A stretch of DNA of 56,194 bases from Methylobacterium terricola (GCF_006151805.1 NZ_VDDA01000028.1:1-56194); one strand, 5' to 3'; positions 7,899 to 16,656 are shown, counted from the stretch's first letter. Numbers and translations are program-made. The notes: generated from the sequence alone by a model not told the origin.

Positions 7899-8924
7899 AT
7901 GACAATCGACCGGAGACCGGCACGGGACGAGGCGGACCGGCGGGCGCCGCTCGTCACATCGTCCGCGGTCTCGCTGCAGGACCGGATCTACGCCCACCTC
8001 AAGGCGGGGATCGCGGAAGGCCGCATCCGGCCGGGGACCCGGCTGCTCGAGTCGCAGCTTGCCCGGACATTCGGCGTCAGCCGCTCGCCGGCCCGCGGCG
8101 CCCTGAATGCCCTGGCGGCGGAGCGGCTCGTCTCCGAGGACGGGGCGCGTGGCTACAGGGTCGGGGGCATCGCTGCAGCCGGGGAGGCGGATGATGCGGC
8201 ACCACCGCTCGACCCGGCGCCGATGCCCCATCAGCGCCGCTGGGAAATCCTGTACGGCGCGGTGGAGCAGGAACTCTACGGGCAGATCCTGTTTCACTCG
8301 GTCCGCGTCAACGACCTGCGGCTCGCGCAGCATTACGGCGTGAGCCGGACGGTGACGCGCGACCTTCTCGCCCGCATGGACGGCGTCGGCCTCGTCACCA
8401 AGGATGCCGCCGGGCGCTGGGTGGCCCGCCGGGTGACGCCGCAGCGGATCCGCAACCTCTACGCGCTGCGCCGGCTGCTCGAACCGGTCTTGCTGGCCGA
8501 GGCCGCGCCGCGCGTTCCGACGGCCCGGCTCCGTCAGGCGAGGACGCATGTCGAGGCGACGCTGGCCCGGCCCGCGATCGACGGCGGGGATTTCGACCGG
8601 GCCGAGACCGATCTGCATCGGGATCTTCTCGGCCTTTCGGGAAACGACGAGCTGATTCACGCCCTCAAGCCAACGCATTTCCTGTTCGGCCCGACACGGC
8701 ACCTGATCGACCCGATCCTCGGGATCCCGATGCACAAGATCGAGCATGCCCTGCACGAGCACCTCGCCATCCTGGATCATCTGCTCGACGGCGATGCGCG
8801 CGGGGCGGCCCTGCTCCTGGAGCGGCATCTCGCCGAGGCTATCGACCGGTGGCTCGGCCGGTTCGAGGTCGCGGCAACCCTTGGCAGCGTCGCCTGCCCG
8901 GATTACCTGACCCCGTCAGAGTAG
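7899..8924 (+). CDS. GntR-family regulator with two tandem winged helices and an FCD domain
   Basis: A 341-residue DNA-binding regulator. A complete GntR winged helix (about 25-89, RIRPGTRLLESQLARTFGVS then SRSPARGALNAL) is followed by a linker and a second winged-helix-like segment (about 112-170, with LAQHYGVSRTVTRDLLARM). An all-helical FCD ligand domain follows (about 171-330), with the metal-site type motifs DLHRDLLG, HEHLAILD and ERHLAEAI. FadR-group proteins normally have one winged helix, so the duplication is unusual. The start at 7899 has GGGAGAAGG close upstream. It probably controls the divergent ADC-like operon through the repeat at 7808-7827; the effector is unknown. Confidence 0.88.
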   Translation: MTIDRRPARDEADRRAPLVTSSAVSLQDRIYAHLKAGIAEGRIRPGTRLLESQLARTFGVSRSPARGALNALAAERLVSEDGARGYRVGGIAAAGEADDAAPPLDPAPMPHQRRWEILYGAVEQELYGQILFHSVRVNDLRLAQHYGVSRTVTRDLLARMDGVGLVTKDAAGRWVARRVTPQRIRNLYALRRLLEPVLLAEAAPRVPTARLRQARTHVEATLARPAIDGGDFDRAETDLHRDLLGLSGNDELIHALKPTHFLFGPTRHLIDPILGIPMHKIEHALHEHLAILDHLLDGDARGAALLLERHLAEAIDRWLGRFEVAATLGSVACPDYLTPSE

Positions 8925-8966
8925 AAGCCGAGGCCGCCTTTCGGATCCGCGAGGCATCCCGCCGCG

Positions 8967-10394
8967 TCACACGTCCCGATCCGGGCGCGCAGCGGCATCG
9001 GGCGAGGCCATCGCAGCGGGGTCGACGAGGCGATCGTACTCTTCCGCCGTCGCGAAACCCAGGGCGATCGCCGCCGCGCGCGGGGTCACCCCCTCGCTCA
9101 TCGCCGTCCGGGTGATCGCGGCGACGCGGTCGTAGCCGAGGACCGGGTTGAGCGCCGTGGCAAGCAGCAGGGCGTTCGCCACGTTGTCGGCAAGGCGGTC
9201 CCGATCGACGTCGAGGTCCCGCACCAGCCGCAGGGCGAAGACGCGGGCGCCGTCCGCCAGCACCCGGATCGATTGCAGCAGGTTGTATATCAGGACCGGC
9301 TTGGCGACGTTCAGCTCGAAGGTCCCGGAGGCGCCCGCCGCCGAGACCGTGGCGTGGTTGCCGACGACCTGGAAGGCGGCCTGCACCAGGGCCTCGGCGA
9401 CCGTCGCGTTGCGCTTGCCCGGCATGATCGACGACGACAGGCCGTCGTCGGGGATCACGAGCTCGCCGAGGCCGCAGCGCGGCCCGGAGCCGAGCAGCCG
9501 GATATCGTTGGCGATCTTGATGACTGAGACCGCCAGCACGTTGAGGGCGCCCGAGACCTCGACCAGGGCGTCATGGGCGCCCATCCCCTCGAACTTGCTC
9601 GGGTTGGGGACGACGGGAAGCCCCGAGAGGGCCGCGATCTCCGCGCAGAAGGCGTCGTCGAACCCCGTCGGCGCGTTGAGGCCGGACCCGACGGCGGTTC
9701 CGCCCTGCGCGAGGCGGTGCAGGCGCGGAGCCACGGCCTCGACGCGCTCGATCCCCGATTCGATCTGCGCCGCGAAGGCGCGGAATGCCTGCCCGACCGT
9801 CATCGGCACCGCGTCCATGAGGTGGGTCCGACCGATCTTCACCACGCCGTCGAAGGCCACCGCCTTCGCGGCCAGGGTGTCGCGCAAAAGGTGAAGCGCC
9901 GGCAGCAGCCGGTCGCGCAGCTCCAGTGCGGTGCAGAGGTGCATCACGGTCGGGAAGCTGTCGTTCGAGGACTGGGACCGGTTCACGTGGTCGTTGGGAT
10001 GGACCGGGCTGCGCGTCCCCAGGGCCTGGCCGAGGCGCTCGTTGGCGCGGTTGGCGATGACCTCGTTGGCGTTCATGTTGGTCTGGGTGCCGGAACCGGT
10101 CTGCCAGACCACGAGGGGAAAGTGGCCGTCGAACCCGCCCTCCCACACCTCGCGGGACGCCGCCTCGATCGGGGCGGCGAGAAACGGATCCAGCACCCCG
10201 AGGCGGCGGTTGGCGCGGGCCGCCGCGAGCTTCTGCAGGCCGAAGGCCCGCACGAGGCAGACCGGCAGGCGTTCCTCTCCGATCGCGAAGACCCCGAGCG
10301 CGCGCTGCGTCTGTGCCCCCCAGTAGCGGTCGGCCGGGATCTCGACCGGGCCGAAGGCATCGTTCTCGATCCGGATGGGCGACGGCTCGGTCAT
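8967..10394 (-). CDS. fumC: Class II fumarate hydratase (fumarase C family)
   Basis: A 475-residue soluble enzyme of the aspartase/fumarase superfamily that would interconvert fumarate and malate. Family landmarks: TGSGTQTNMNANEV (substrate loop), GRTHLMDAVPMTVGQ (catalytic His region) and the superfamily signature SSSIMPGKRN. In ordinary fumarases the last motif reads IMPGKVNP; here Val is Arg and Pro is Ala, which resembles the adenylosuccinate/CMLE branch, so the exact substrate should be tested. It is the third gene after a lyase and a dicarboxylate symporter, which suggests it removes fumarate formed or imported by them and is not the housekeeping fumarase. Confidence 0.88.
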   Translation of the reverse strand: MTEPSPIRIENDAFGPVEIPADRYWGAQTQRALGVFAIGEERLPVCLVRAFGLQKLAAARANRRLGVLDPFLAAPIEAASREVWEGGFDGHFPLVVWQTGSGTQTNMNANEVIANRANERLGQALGTRSPVHPNDHVNRSQSSNDSFPTVMHLCTALELRDRLLPALHLLRDTLAAKAVAFDGVVKIGRTHLMDAVPMTVGQAFRAFAAQIESGIERVEAVAPRLHRLAQGGTAVGSGLNAPTGFDDAFCAEIAALSGLPVVPNPSKFEGMGAHDALVEVSGALNVLAVSVIKIANDIRLLGSGPRCGLGELVIPDDGLSSSIMPGKRNATVAEALVQAAFQVVGNHATVSAAGASGTFELNVAKPVLIYNLLQSIRVLADGARVFALRLVRDLDVDRDRLADNVANALLLATALNPVLGYDRVAAITRTAMSEGVTPRAAAIALGFATAEEYDRLVDPAAMASPDAAARPDRDV

Positions 10395-10467
10395 GGCGCA
10401 AGGCTCTTCGAGGGAACGGACATTCGTCGGCGTAGGGGAGCGGGCCCGCGGGCCTTTCCGGCGTCGG

Positions 10468-11805
10468 TCAGGGGGATACGGTGCGTTCCGCCCGGAGACG
10501 CGCCATCGCCTCCTCCGCCATGCGGGGGTCGAACTCCCCGGCGAGCTTGGCGGTGACGACCGTGGCGACGCTGTTGCCGATCACGTTGGTGGTGGCGATG
10601 GCGATCGACATGAACCGGTAGACGCCGAACAGGATCGGCAGCCCCTCCAGCGGCAGAACGCCGGTCGCCGCCACCGTCGCGGCGAAGACCACGAAGCTGC
10701 CGCCCGACACGGTCGCCGCGCCCTTCGAGGTGAGCAGCATCACGGCCAGGATACCGAGCTGCTGGCCGAGATCGAGCGGCACGTGATAGGCATTGGCCAG
10801 GAAGATCACGCCCATCGACATGTAGATCGACGTGCCGTCGAGGTTGAAGGCGTAGCCGGTGGGCAGGACGAGGCCGACCGATTGCCGCGAGCAGCCGTAG
10901 GTCGGCAGCTTCTCGAGGAGCCGCGGCAGCACGCTCTCCGAGGACGCGGTGCCGAGCACGATGAAGATCTCTTCCCTGATGAAGGCGAGGAAGCGGAACA
11001 GGTTGATCTTGAACAGGGCCGAGATCGCCCCGAGCACGATCACGATGAACGCGATCACGACGGCGTAGAAGCTCAGCACGAGGTAGATCAGCGAGAGCAG
11101 CACGCTCGTGCCGCTCGACCCGACCGCGAAGGCGACCGCCCCGAAGGTGCCGAGCGGCGCGCACCACATGATCAGGTGGATGAACTCGAAGAACGCGTCC
11201 GAGATCGTGGTGAGGCCGCGCTCGATCGGCTGACGCTTCTCGGGGGGCAGGTGCAGCAGGGCCGCGCCGAAGATCAGCGCGATCACCAGAACCTGGAGCA
11301 GCTCGCCGCGGGCAAACGCGCCGATGAAGTTGTCGGGGAAGACGTTGAGAATGAAGTCGAGCGTCGAGTGCGGCGCGCCGGCTCCGGTCGGGGCCCTGCC
11401 CTGCGCGAGGGTGGCCTTGGTCGTCTCCGCCATGCCCTGGCCGACGCCGAGCAAGTTGCCGGCGAGCAGGCCCACCGCCAGCGCGAGGGTCGAGACGATC
11501 TCGAAATAGAGCATCGCGATCAGCCCGACCTTGCCGACCCGCTTGAAGTCCCCCGCCGAGGTCACGCCGACGACGACGCAGAGGAAGACCAGCGGCGCCA
11601 CCGCCGTCTTGATCAGCCGCAGGAAGATGTCGCCGAGGATCTTCAGCTGCGCGGCGAAGCTCGGGAACAGGAAGCCGACGGCGGCGCCGAGCACCATCGC
11701 GACGACGATCTGGACGCCGAGATTCTTCCAGATCGCCCTGCGTGGCTGCGCCGCGGACGAGGGCGGCGGGTGCAGGCCGGCAGGCGTGGTGACGGTCGTC
11801 GACAT
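10468..11805 (-). CDS. Dicarboxylate/amino acid:cation symporter (DctA/GltP type, DAACS family)
   Basis: A 445-residue inner-membrane secondary transporter with the hydrophobic pattern of the DAACS family (eight membrane helices and two re-entrant loops). The N-terminal part contains IFLRLIKTAVAPLVF, a family hallmark, and the C-terminal part has PTGYAFNLDGTSIYMS and the VPLDLGQQLGILAVMLLTSKGAATVSG region that forms the substrate/Na site. Such carriers import C4-dicarboxylates, aspartate or glutamate. Its position between a fumarase and a fumarase-superfamily lyase supports a dicarboxylate or amino-dicarboxylate substrate. Confidence 0.92.
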   Translation of the reverse strand: MSTTVTTPAGLHPPPSSAAQPRRAIWKNLGVQIVVAMVLGAAVGFLFPSFAAQLKILGDIFLRLIKTAVAPLVFLCVVVGVTSAGDFKRVGKVGLIAMLYFEIVSTLALAVGLLAGNLLGVGQGMAETTKATLAQGRAPTGAGAPHSTLDFILNVFPDNFIGAFARGELLQVLVIALIFGAALLHLPPEKRQPIERGLTTISDAFFEFIHLIMWCAPLGTFGAVAFAVGSSGTSVLLSLIYLVLSFYAVVIAFIVIVLGAISALFKINLFRFLAFIREEIFIVLGTASSESVLPRLLEKLPTYGCSRQSVGLVLPTGYAFNLDGTSIYMSMGVIFLANAYHVPLDLGQQLGILAVMLLTSKGAATVSGGSFVVFAATVAATGVLPLEGLPILFGVYRFMSIAIATTNVIGNSVATVVTAKLAGEFDPRMAEEAMARLRAERTVSP

Positions 11806-11911
11806 CGTTTCCTCCGGATGGGGCGAGGGCCGTGACCACGCGCTCTTGGTATTGCCGCGGGGGCGTTCGCCCCCGCGTTGCGGCGCATGCGGTCGTCGTG
11901 GGGTGGGGGTG

Positions 11912-13285
11912 TCAGCGGCCGCGCGGTGCCGAGGCGAGGACGCGGTCGACCATCTGCGGCGCGGCGCCGAGGTAGTTCGCCGGGTCGGTCAAGCGATCGA
12001 TCGCCGCCCGATCGAAATGCGCGGTGACCTCCGGCACGGCGGCGAGGGCCTCGGCCAGGGTGCCGCCGCGCTCGTTCGCGACGCGGCAGGCCGTGTAGAC
12101 GAGGTCGTGCGCGGCCTGGCGGCCGGTATGGGGGGCGAGCGCCATCATCACCGCCTCGGCGACGATCAGGCCGCGGCTGAGGCCGAGGTTCCGGCGCATC
12201 TGCGCCTCGTCGACGATCAGGCCGCCCAGGGCGAACTTCGCCTGGTGCAGGGCGCCCGCCGTCAGCACGAAGCTCTCGGGGATCGCCATCCACTCGGCGT
12301 GCCAGGGGCCGGTCGCGCGCTCGAAATCCTGCACCATGGCGTCGAGCATCAACCCGGCCTGCTGGCGCACGCCCTTGGAGGCGGCGAGCATCAGCTCGGA
12401 CGAGATCGGGTTGCGCTTCTGCGGCATGGTCGAGGAGGCGCCGCGCCCGGTGACGAAGGGCTCGTAGACCTCGGCGAACTCGGTCGAGGCCATGATCATC
12501 ACGTCGAGCGCGATCTTGCCGAGCGACCCGGTGATCAGGGCGAGCAGGTTGACCACCTCGGCGAAGCCGTCGCGGGCGACGTGCCAGGTCGAGACCGGCA
12601 CGCCGAGATCCAGCTCGCGGCAGAGCGCCTCCTGCACCGCGAGGCCGTTCTCGCCGAGGGAGGCCAGGGTTCCCGCCGCCCCGGCGAAGGATCCGACGAG
12701 CACCCGGGGGCGGGCTTGCGCGAGGCGCTCGGCGTGGCGGTCGAGGGCGGCGAGCCAGATCGCGGTCTTGTAGCCGAAGGTGACCGGCAGGGCCTGCTGC
12801 AGGTGGGTGCGGCCCGCCATCGGGGTGTCGCGGTGGCGGCGCGACAGGTCGGCCAGGATGGTGCGCAGGGCATCGATGTCGGCCGACACGAGATCGAGGC
12901 CGGCACGGATCTGGAGCACGTTGGCCGTGTCCATGATGTCCTGGGTGGTCGCCCCCCAGTGGACGAAGCGGCCCGCCTCGCCGCATTGCTTCACCAGCTG
13001 GTGGACCAGCGGCAGGATGGGGTAGCCGACATTGTCGGTCTCGTGGCGCAGGAGGTCGAAGTCGAGCGCCTCGAAGCGGCAGCGCGCGGCGATCTCATCG
13101 GCGGCCTCGGCCGGGATGACGCCGCAGGCCGCCTCGGCCTTGGCCAGCGCCACCTCGACCTCGATGTAACGCTGGATCAAGGCATGGTCGGAGAAGATCG
13201 CGCGCATCGCGGGGGTGCCGAATGCGTCGCGGAACAGGAGCGAGTCGATGACGGTGGCGGCGGGTGCAGGAATCGGGCGGCTCAC
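11912..13285 (-). CDS. Lyase of the fumarase/adenylosuccinate lyase superfamily (PcaB-like)
   Basis: A 457-residue enzyme with the superfamily signature SSTMPQKRNPISSEL and the conserved HWGATTQDIMDTANVLQ loop. Closest recognisable relatives are 3-carboxy-cis,cis-muconate cycloisomerase and adenylosuccinate/argininosuccinate-type C-N lyases, so the reaction is an elimination that usually releases fumarate. A GTG start at 13285 is preferred because GGAGG lies 5 bases upstream; the ATG further up is without a ribosome site. It is first in an operon with a dicarboxylate symporter and a fumarase and lies opposite a GntR regulator. No other beta-ketoadipate genes are nearby, which argues against a PcaB role. 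Confidence 0.85.
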   Translation of the reverse strand: MSRPIPAPAATVIDSLLFRDAFGTPAMRAIFSDHALIQRYIEVEVALAKAEAACGVIPAEAADEIAARCRFEALDFDLLRHETDNVGYPILPLVHQLVKQCGEAGRFVHWGATTQDIMDTANVLQIRAGLDLVSADIDALRTILADLSRRHRDTPMAGRTHLQQALPVTFGYKTAIWLAALDRHAERLAQARPRVLVGSFAGAAGTLASLGENGLAVQEALCRELDLGVPVSTWHVARDGFAEVVNLLALITGSLGKIALDVMIMASTEFAEVYEPFVTGRGASSTMPQKRNPISSELMLAASKGVRQQAGLMLDAMVQDFERATGPWHAEWMAIPESFVLTAGALHQAKFALGGLIVDEAQMRRNLGLSRGLIVAEAVMMALAPHTGRQAAHDLVYTACRVANERGGTLAEALAAVPEVTAHFDRAAIDRLTDPANYLGAAPQMVDRVLASAPRGR

Positions 13286-13319
13286 GGCATCCTCCGGCCG
13301 CTCCAGGAACGGCGCCATT

Positions 13320-13358
13320 ATGTACGAACATTAAAACGCATATTTTATGTCCGGACAT
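13320..13358. promoter_or_regulatory. Paired operator candidates ATGTnCGnACAT in a divergent promoter
   Basis: Two 12-bp palindromes, ATGTACGAACAT (13320-13331) and ATGTCCGGACAT (13347-13358), share the form ATGTnCGnACAT. Their centres are 27 bp apart. They lie between the lyase start (13285) and the GntR/UTRA start (13410), in an AT-rich gap. This is the expected layout for a GntR/HutC-type dimer that represses both genes. The second site would overlap a possible ATG at 13347, another reason to prefer the later start of the regulator. Confidence 0.7.
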
Positions 13359-13409
13359 GATGTCAAGGGAGTGGGCGCGCGGCGGCGCGCGGCGATGCGG
13401 GAAGGACCG

Positions 13410-14186
13410 ATGAGCGGGACGTTGTGGGCGCAGGTGGCGCAGGACCTGAAAGCTGGGATCGCCACGGGCCGCTATCCGGTCGGCTCGCTGCTGCCGACAG
13501 AGCTGGAGTTGTGCGAGCGTTACGGGATGAGCCGCCATACGGTGCGCACCGCGATCCGCCAGCTGCAGGATCAAGGCCTCGTCTCGCGCAACAAGAAGGC
13601 GGGGACGCGGGTCGAGGCGGTGGAACCGACGAGCGGCTACCGGCAGTCCCTCGCGTCCCTGGAGGACCTGATCCAGTTCGGCGCCGCGACGATCCGCGTG
13701 GTCCAGGAGACGGCGCACGTCACGGCGGATGCGGGCCTGGCTGCGGAGATCGGGTGCGAGGAGGGGGCGCGCTGGTTCCGGATCTCGAGCCTGCGCCTGA
13801 ACAGCGAGCCGGGCGCCCCCCCGGTGAGCTGGACCGACGTGTACATCGACCCGCTCTACGCCGACCTCGGCGAGATCGCCCGGGTCACGCCGGAGGTTTT
13901 GATCACGACGCTGATCGAGCAGCGCTACGGCCGGCTTTGCGCGGAGATCCGGCAATCCGTCGACGCCATCGCCCTGCCGGCCGCCCGGGCCGCGGCGTTG
14001 CAGGCGCAGGCCGACGCGCCCGCGCTCCGGATCGTGCGCCACTACGTCGACGAGAAGGGCGGGATCTTCGAGATGTCCTCGACGCTCCACCCGGCGGGCC
14101 GGTTCACGGTCTCGCAGCGGCTGCGCCGCATGAACGGAAGCGGGACCGCCGCGGATGCGGTCCTCGCGGAGGCCGCAGGGCGTTGA
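13410..14186 (+). CDS. GntR-family regulator with UTRA domain (HutC type)
   Basis: A 258-residue regulator: N-terminal GntR winged helix (about 5-70, with YPVGSLLPTELELCERYGMS and RHTVRTAIRQLQDQGLVSR) and a C-terminal UTRA ligand domain (about 90-235). The start at 13410 is supported by GGAAGGA a few bases upstream, whereas the earlier ATG at 13347 falls inside a palindrome. UTRA domains bind small metabolites, and the regulator faces the lyase-symporter-fumarase operon, so that operon is the likely target and its substrate the likely inducer. Confidence 0.9.
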   Translation: MSGTLWAQVAQDLKAGIATGRYPVGSLLPTELELCERYGMSRHTVRTAIRQLQDQGLVSRNKKAGTRVEAVEPTSGYRQSLASLEDLIQFGAATIRVVQETAHVTADAGLAAEIGCEEGARWFRISSLRLNSEPGAPPVSWTDVYIDPLYADLGEIARVTPEVLITTLIEQRYGRLCAEIRQSVDAIALPAARAAALQAQADAPALRIVRHYVDEKGGIFEMSSTLHPAGRFTVSQRLRRMNGSGTAADAVLAEAAGR

Positions 14187-14335
14187 GCGCGGCGAGGCGC
14201 CCGGTCGGGCTCACCTCTCCGCCCCGCTCCCGCGTCTCGACCGGACGTCGACCCAGTCCTGCCGATCGACCGTGACGACCGCCGGCCTCGCGATCGTCGG
14301 GCTCGCCCGGGCCCGGCACCGGGTCGGGATCGCGA

Positions 14336-15295
14336 TCACGCCCCCTTGCCGCCCGGACGGACGGCACCGTTGCGATCGGCGTGGGAGAACATCGGCCGCC
14401 CGGGCCGGTCGAGCCGTGCCGCCAGGATCGAGCCGCTGCCGCTCTCGGTGATGTAGAGCGTGCGCCCGTCGGCACCGCCGAAGGCGACGTTGGTGGTGTG
14501 CGCCTCGGCGCAGGTGCGGATGCGGTAGACCGGCTCGCCCATGGCGTCGACGACCCAGACCGCCCCCATGCCGACATGGGCGATGAACAGCCGGCCGTCG
14601 ACGTCGAGGGCGAGCCCGTCCGGGCCGCCCCAGCCGCCCGAGAGCTGGACGTAGACCCCGACCTTGGCGACCCCGCCGTCCGGGCTCAGCGGCACGCGCC
14701 AGACGCAGTTGCCGCGGGTCACGGCCAGGTAGACCATCGACTCGGAGAGGTTCATCACCAGGCCGTTGGGGCTCGGCACGTTCGAGAGCAGGCATTCGAG
14801 CCGGCCGGCGGCGGTCAGGCGAAACAGCCGGCCGGTCGGGTCGTGCAGCCCGGTCAGGCCCTGGTCGGTGAAGTAGAGATCGCCGTTGCTGGCGAAGAAC
14901 AGGTCGTTGCAGCCCTTGAACGGCGCCAGGCCAGCACGGGTGAGGAAGGGCCGGACGCGGCCGTTGACAGGGTCCATCTCCATGATGCCGTGCTTGTAGT
15001 CGGCGATGAAGATGCGGCCGTCCTCGTGGAATTTCAGGCCGTTGGGCCAGCCGTCATACTCGGCCGCGACGTGGAAGGTCCCGTCCGGCGTGATCCGGTA
15101 GACCCGGCCGTTCGGCAGGTCGACGCACCACAGGGTGCCGTCGCGGTCGATCGACGGTCCCTCGAGCAGCGAGGTGGCCGGGCCGCCCTGCGGCTGGTAG
15201 CGCGCCCACTCGTTGTCGGGGGCGGCCCGCCGGTACGCGTCGGGCAGCCTCGCGAACACCGTCGTCTCAAGGTCTCTCGGCGGCTGGAAGAACAT
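14336..15295 (-). CDS. SMP-30/gluconolactonase/LRE family protein
   Basis: A 319-residue six-bladed beta-propeller of the SMP-30/gluconolactonase family, usually Ca- or Zn-dependent hydrolases of sugar or other lactones. Metal-site segments are visible: LLEGPSIDRDG (Glu), CNDLFFASNGD and SPNGLVMN (Asn) and GPDGLALDVDG (Asp). No signal peptide is evident, so it is probably cytoplasmic. The start overlaps the 3' end of the MFS gene by 29 bases, implying a two-gene transcript in which the transporter imports the lactone or its acid. The true lactone is not known. Confidence 0.88.
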   Translation of the reverse strand: MFFQPPRDLETTVFARLPDAYRRAAPDNEWARYQPQGGPATSLLEGPSIDRDGTLWCVDLPNGRVYRITPDGTFHVAAEYDGWPNGLKFHEDGRIFIADYKHGIMEMDPVNGRVRPFLTRAGLAPFKGCNDLFFASNGDLYFTDQGLTGLHDPTGRLFRLTAAGRLECLLSNVPSPNGLVMNLSESMVYLAVTRGNCVWRVPLSPDGGVAKVGVYVQLSGGWGGPDGLALDVDGRLFIAHVGMGAVWVVDAMGEPVYRIRTCAEAHTTNVAFGGADGRTLYITESGSGSILAARLDRPGRPMFSHADRNGAVRPGGKGA

Positions 15296-16592
15296 GCACC
15301 GGTCCCGGGTTGGCGGGGAGGGAAGGGCAGAGGGAAGGGGAATGCGCGCCGATCGGGTGGCGGGCGAGGAGGAAGACCGAGGCGGCGCCGATGAGGAGCA
15401 GGCCGCCCGCCACCAGGAAGGCCGCGTCGAAGCTGCCGGTGGCCTGGACCACGTAGCCGGTCACGATCGGCGCCAGGATACCGAAGATGTTGCCGCCGAG
15501 GATCAGCAGCCCCGTCGCGCGCCCGGCATCGGCGGAGGAGGCGATGAGGTCGCCGACGAGGGCGATGTTGAGGGCGACCGTCGAGGCGACGCCGCCGAGC
15601 GCGACCATGATCAGAAGGAGCACCAGGGGGACGCTCGACGTCATCGGCGCGAGCAGGATGACGGCGCCGGCGAGCATCGCGAGAGCCGCGACGCGCCGAC
15701 GTTCGCCCGAGGCCGCCGCCGCGGCGTCGAGGCGCGCATCGCTGAAGCGCCCAACGAGGGTCGTGAGGACGACCGCGCCGAGATAGGGGATCGCCATCAT
15801 GGCGCCGCTCTTGAGCATCGGCATCCCGCGCTCGGTCTGGAAGTAGTTGGGCAGCCAGGTCAGGAACAGGTACTGGGTGTAGACGGCGCAGCCCTGCGTC
15901 AGCATCAGCCCCAGCATGGCGCGCGAGGCGAGAAGCCGGCCGAGGGAGGAGGGCGTCGCCGCGGGTGCCGCCGCATCCGGCTCGCGCTCGCCGAGGATCA
16001 GGTCGCGCTCGCGGGGATCGAGCCAGCCCGCCGCCTCGGGGCGGCGATACCAGACGAGCCAGGCGGCGAGCCACACGAACCCGGCGGCGCCGCAGGCCAG
16101 GAACGCCGCGCGCCAGCCCGCGGCCTCGACGAGCCAGGCGAGTGCGATCCCGCCGATCGCCGGCCCGAAATACGCTCCGGCATTGAAGATCGCCGCGAAC
16201 AGGGCCCGCTCCGAGCGCGGGATCCATTCGCGGATCACCCGGCCGGCTGCCGGATAGGTCGTCGACTCGCCGATTCCCATGGCGATGCGCGCGACGATGA
16301 GGCCGCCGAGCCCGGAGGCGAGACCCGTCAGCGCGGTGGCGGCCGACCACAGCCCGATCCCGGCGGCGTTCACCGCCCGCGAGCCGAAACGGTCGACCAG
16401 CATCCCCATCGGAACCAGGCAGACGACGTAGAGCCACAGGAACGACGAGAACAGGTAGCCGAGCTCGACCGGCGTGATGCCGAATTCCCGCGTGATTGAC
16501 GTCGCCGAGACCGAGAGCACGACGCGATCGACGTAGTTGATGGTCGCCAGCGCGAACATCAGGACGTAGATCCAGATCCGGCGTCTCGTCAT
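15267..16592 (-). CDS. MFS transporter, anion:cation symporter (ACS) type
   Basis: A 441-residue inner-membrane protein with twelve predicted helices. The N-terminal TINYVDRVVLSVSATSITREFG followed by LGYLFSSFLWLY is typical of the ACS family, which carries sugar acids, tartrate, phthalate and other organic anions. The motif-A region GMLVDRFGSRAVN is present. It overlaps the following SMP-30 gene, and a strong inverted repeat lies just upstream (16612-16656), so it probably has its own promoter rather than depending only on the ABC-transporter genes before it. Confidence 0.9.
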   Translation of the reverse strand: MTRRRIWIYVLMFALATINYVDRVVLSVSATSITREFGITPVELGYLFSSFLWLYVVCLVPMGMLVDRFGSRAVNAAGIGLWSAATALTGLASGLGGLIVARIAMGIGESTTYPAAGRVIREWIPRSERALFAAIFNAGAYFGPAIGGIALAWLVEAAGWRAAFLACGAAGFVWLAAWLVWYRRPEAAGWLDPRERDLILGEREPDAAAPAATPSSLGRLLASRAMLGLMLTQGCAVYTQYLFLTWLPNYFQTERGMPMLKSGAMMAIPYLGAVVLTTLVGRFSDARLDAAAAASGERRRVAALAMLAGAVILLAPMTSSVPLVLLLIMVALGGVASTVALNIALVGDLIASSADAGRATGLLILGGNIFGILAPIVTGYVVQATGSFDAAFLVAGGLLLIGAASVFLLARHPIGAHSPSLCPSLPANPGPVHVLPAAERP

Positions 16593-16611
16593 CGGCGTCT
16601 TCCCCTCGTTG

Positions 16612-16656
16612 ACTCAATGAATAACCGATCGAAATACGATTTTATATTCATTGAGT
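16612..16656. promoter_or_regulatory. 12-bp inverted repeat upstream of the MFS gene
   Basis: Arms ACTCAATGAATA (16612-16623) and TATTCATTGAGT (16645-16656) are exact inverted repeats whose centres are 33 bp apart, about three helical turns. They lie 20-64 bases before the MFS start codon, in a gap of unusually low GC. This fits an operator bound by a dimer or tetramer. A terminator for the preceding permease gene is less likely, because the loop is long and the arms are AT-rich. Confidence 0.55.

Noticed and set aside
11912..13285. Calling the lyase pcaB of the beta-ketoadipate pathway
   Set aside because: No other pca gene is near, and the neighbouring symporter and fumarase fit a fumarate-releasing lyase as well or better; I kept the general superfamily call.
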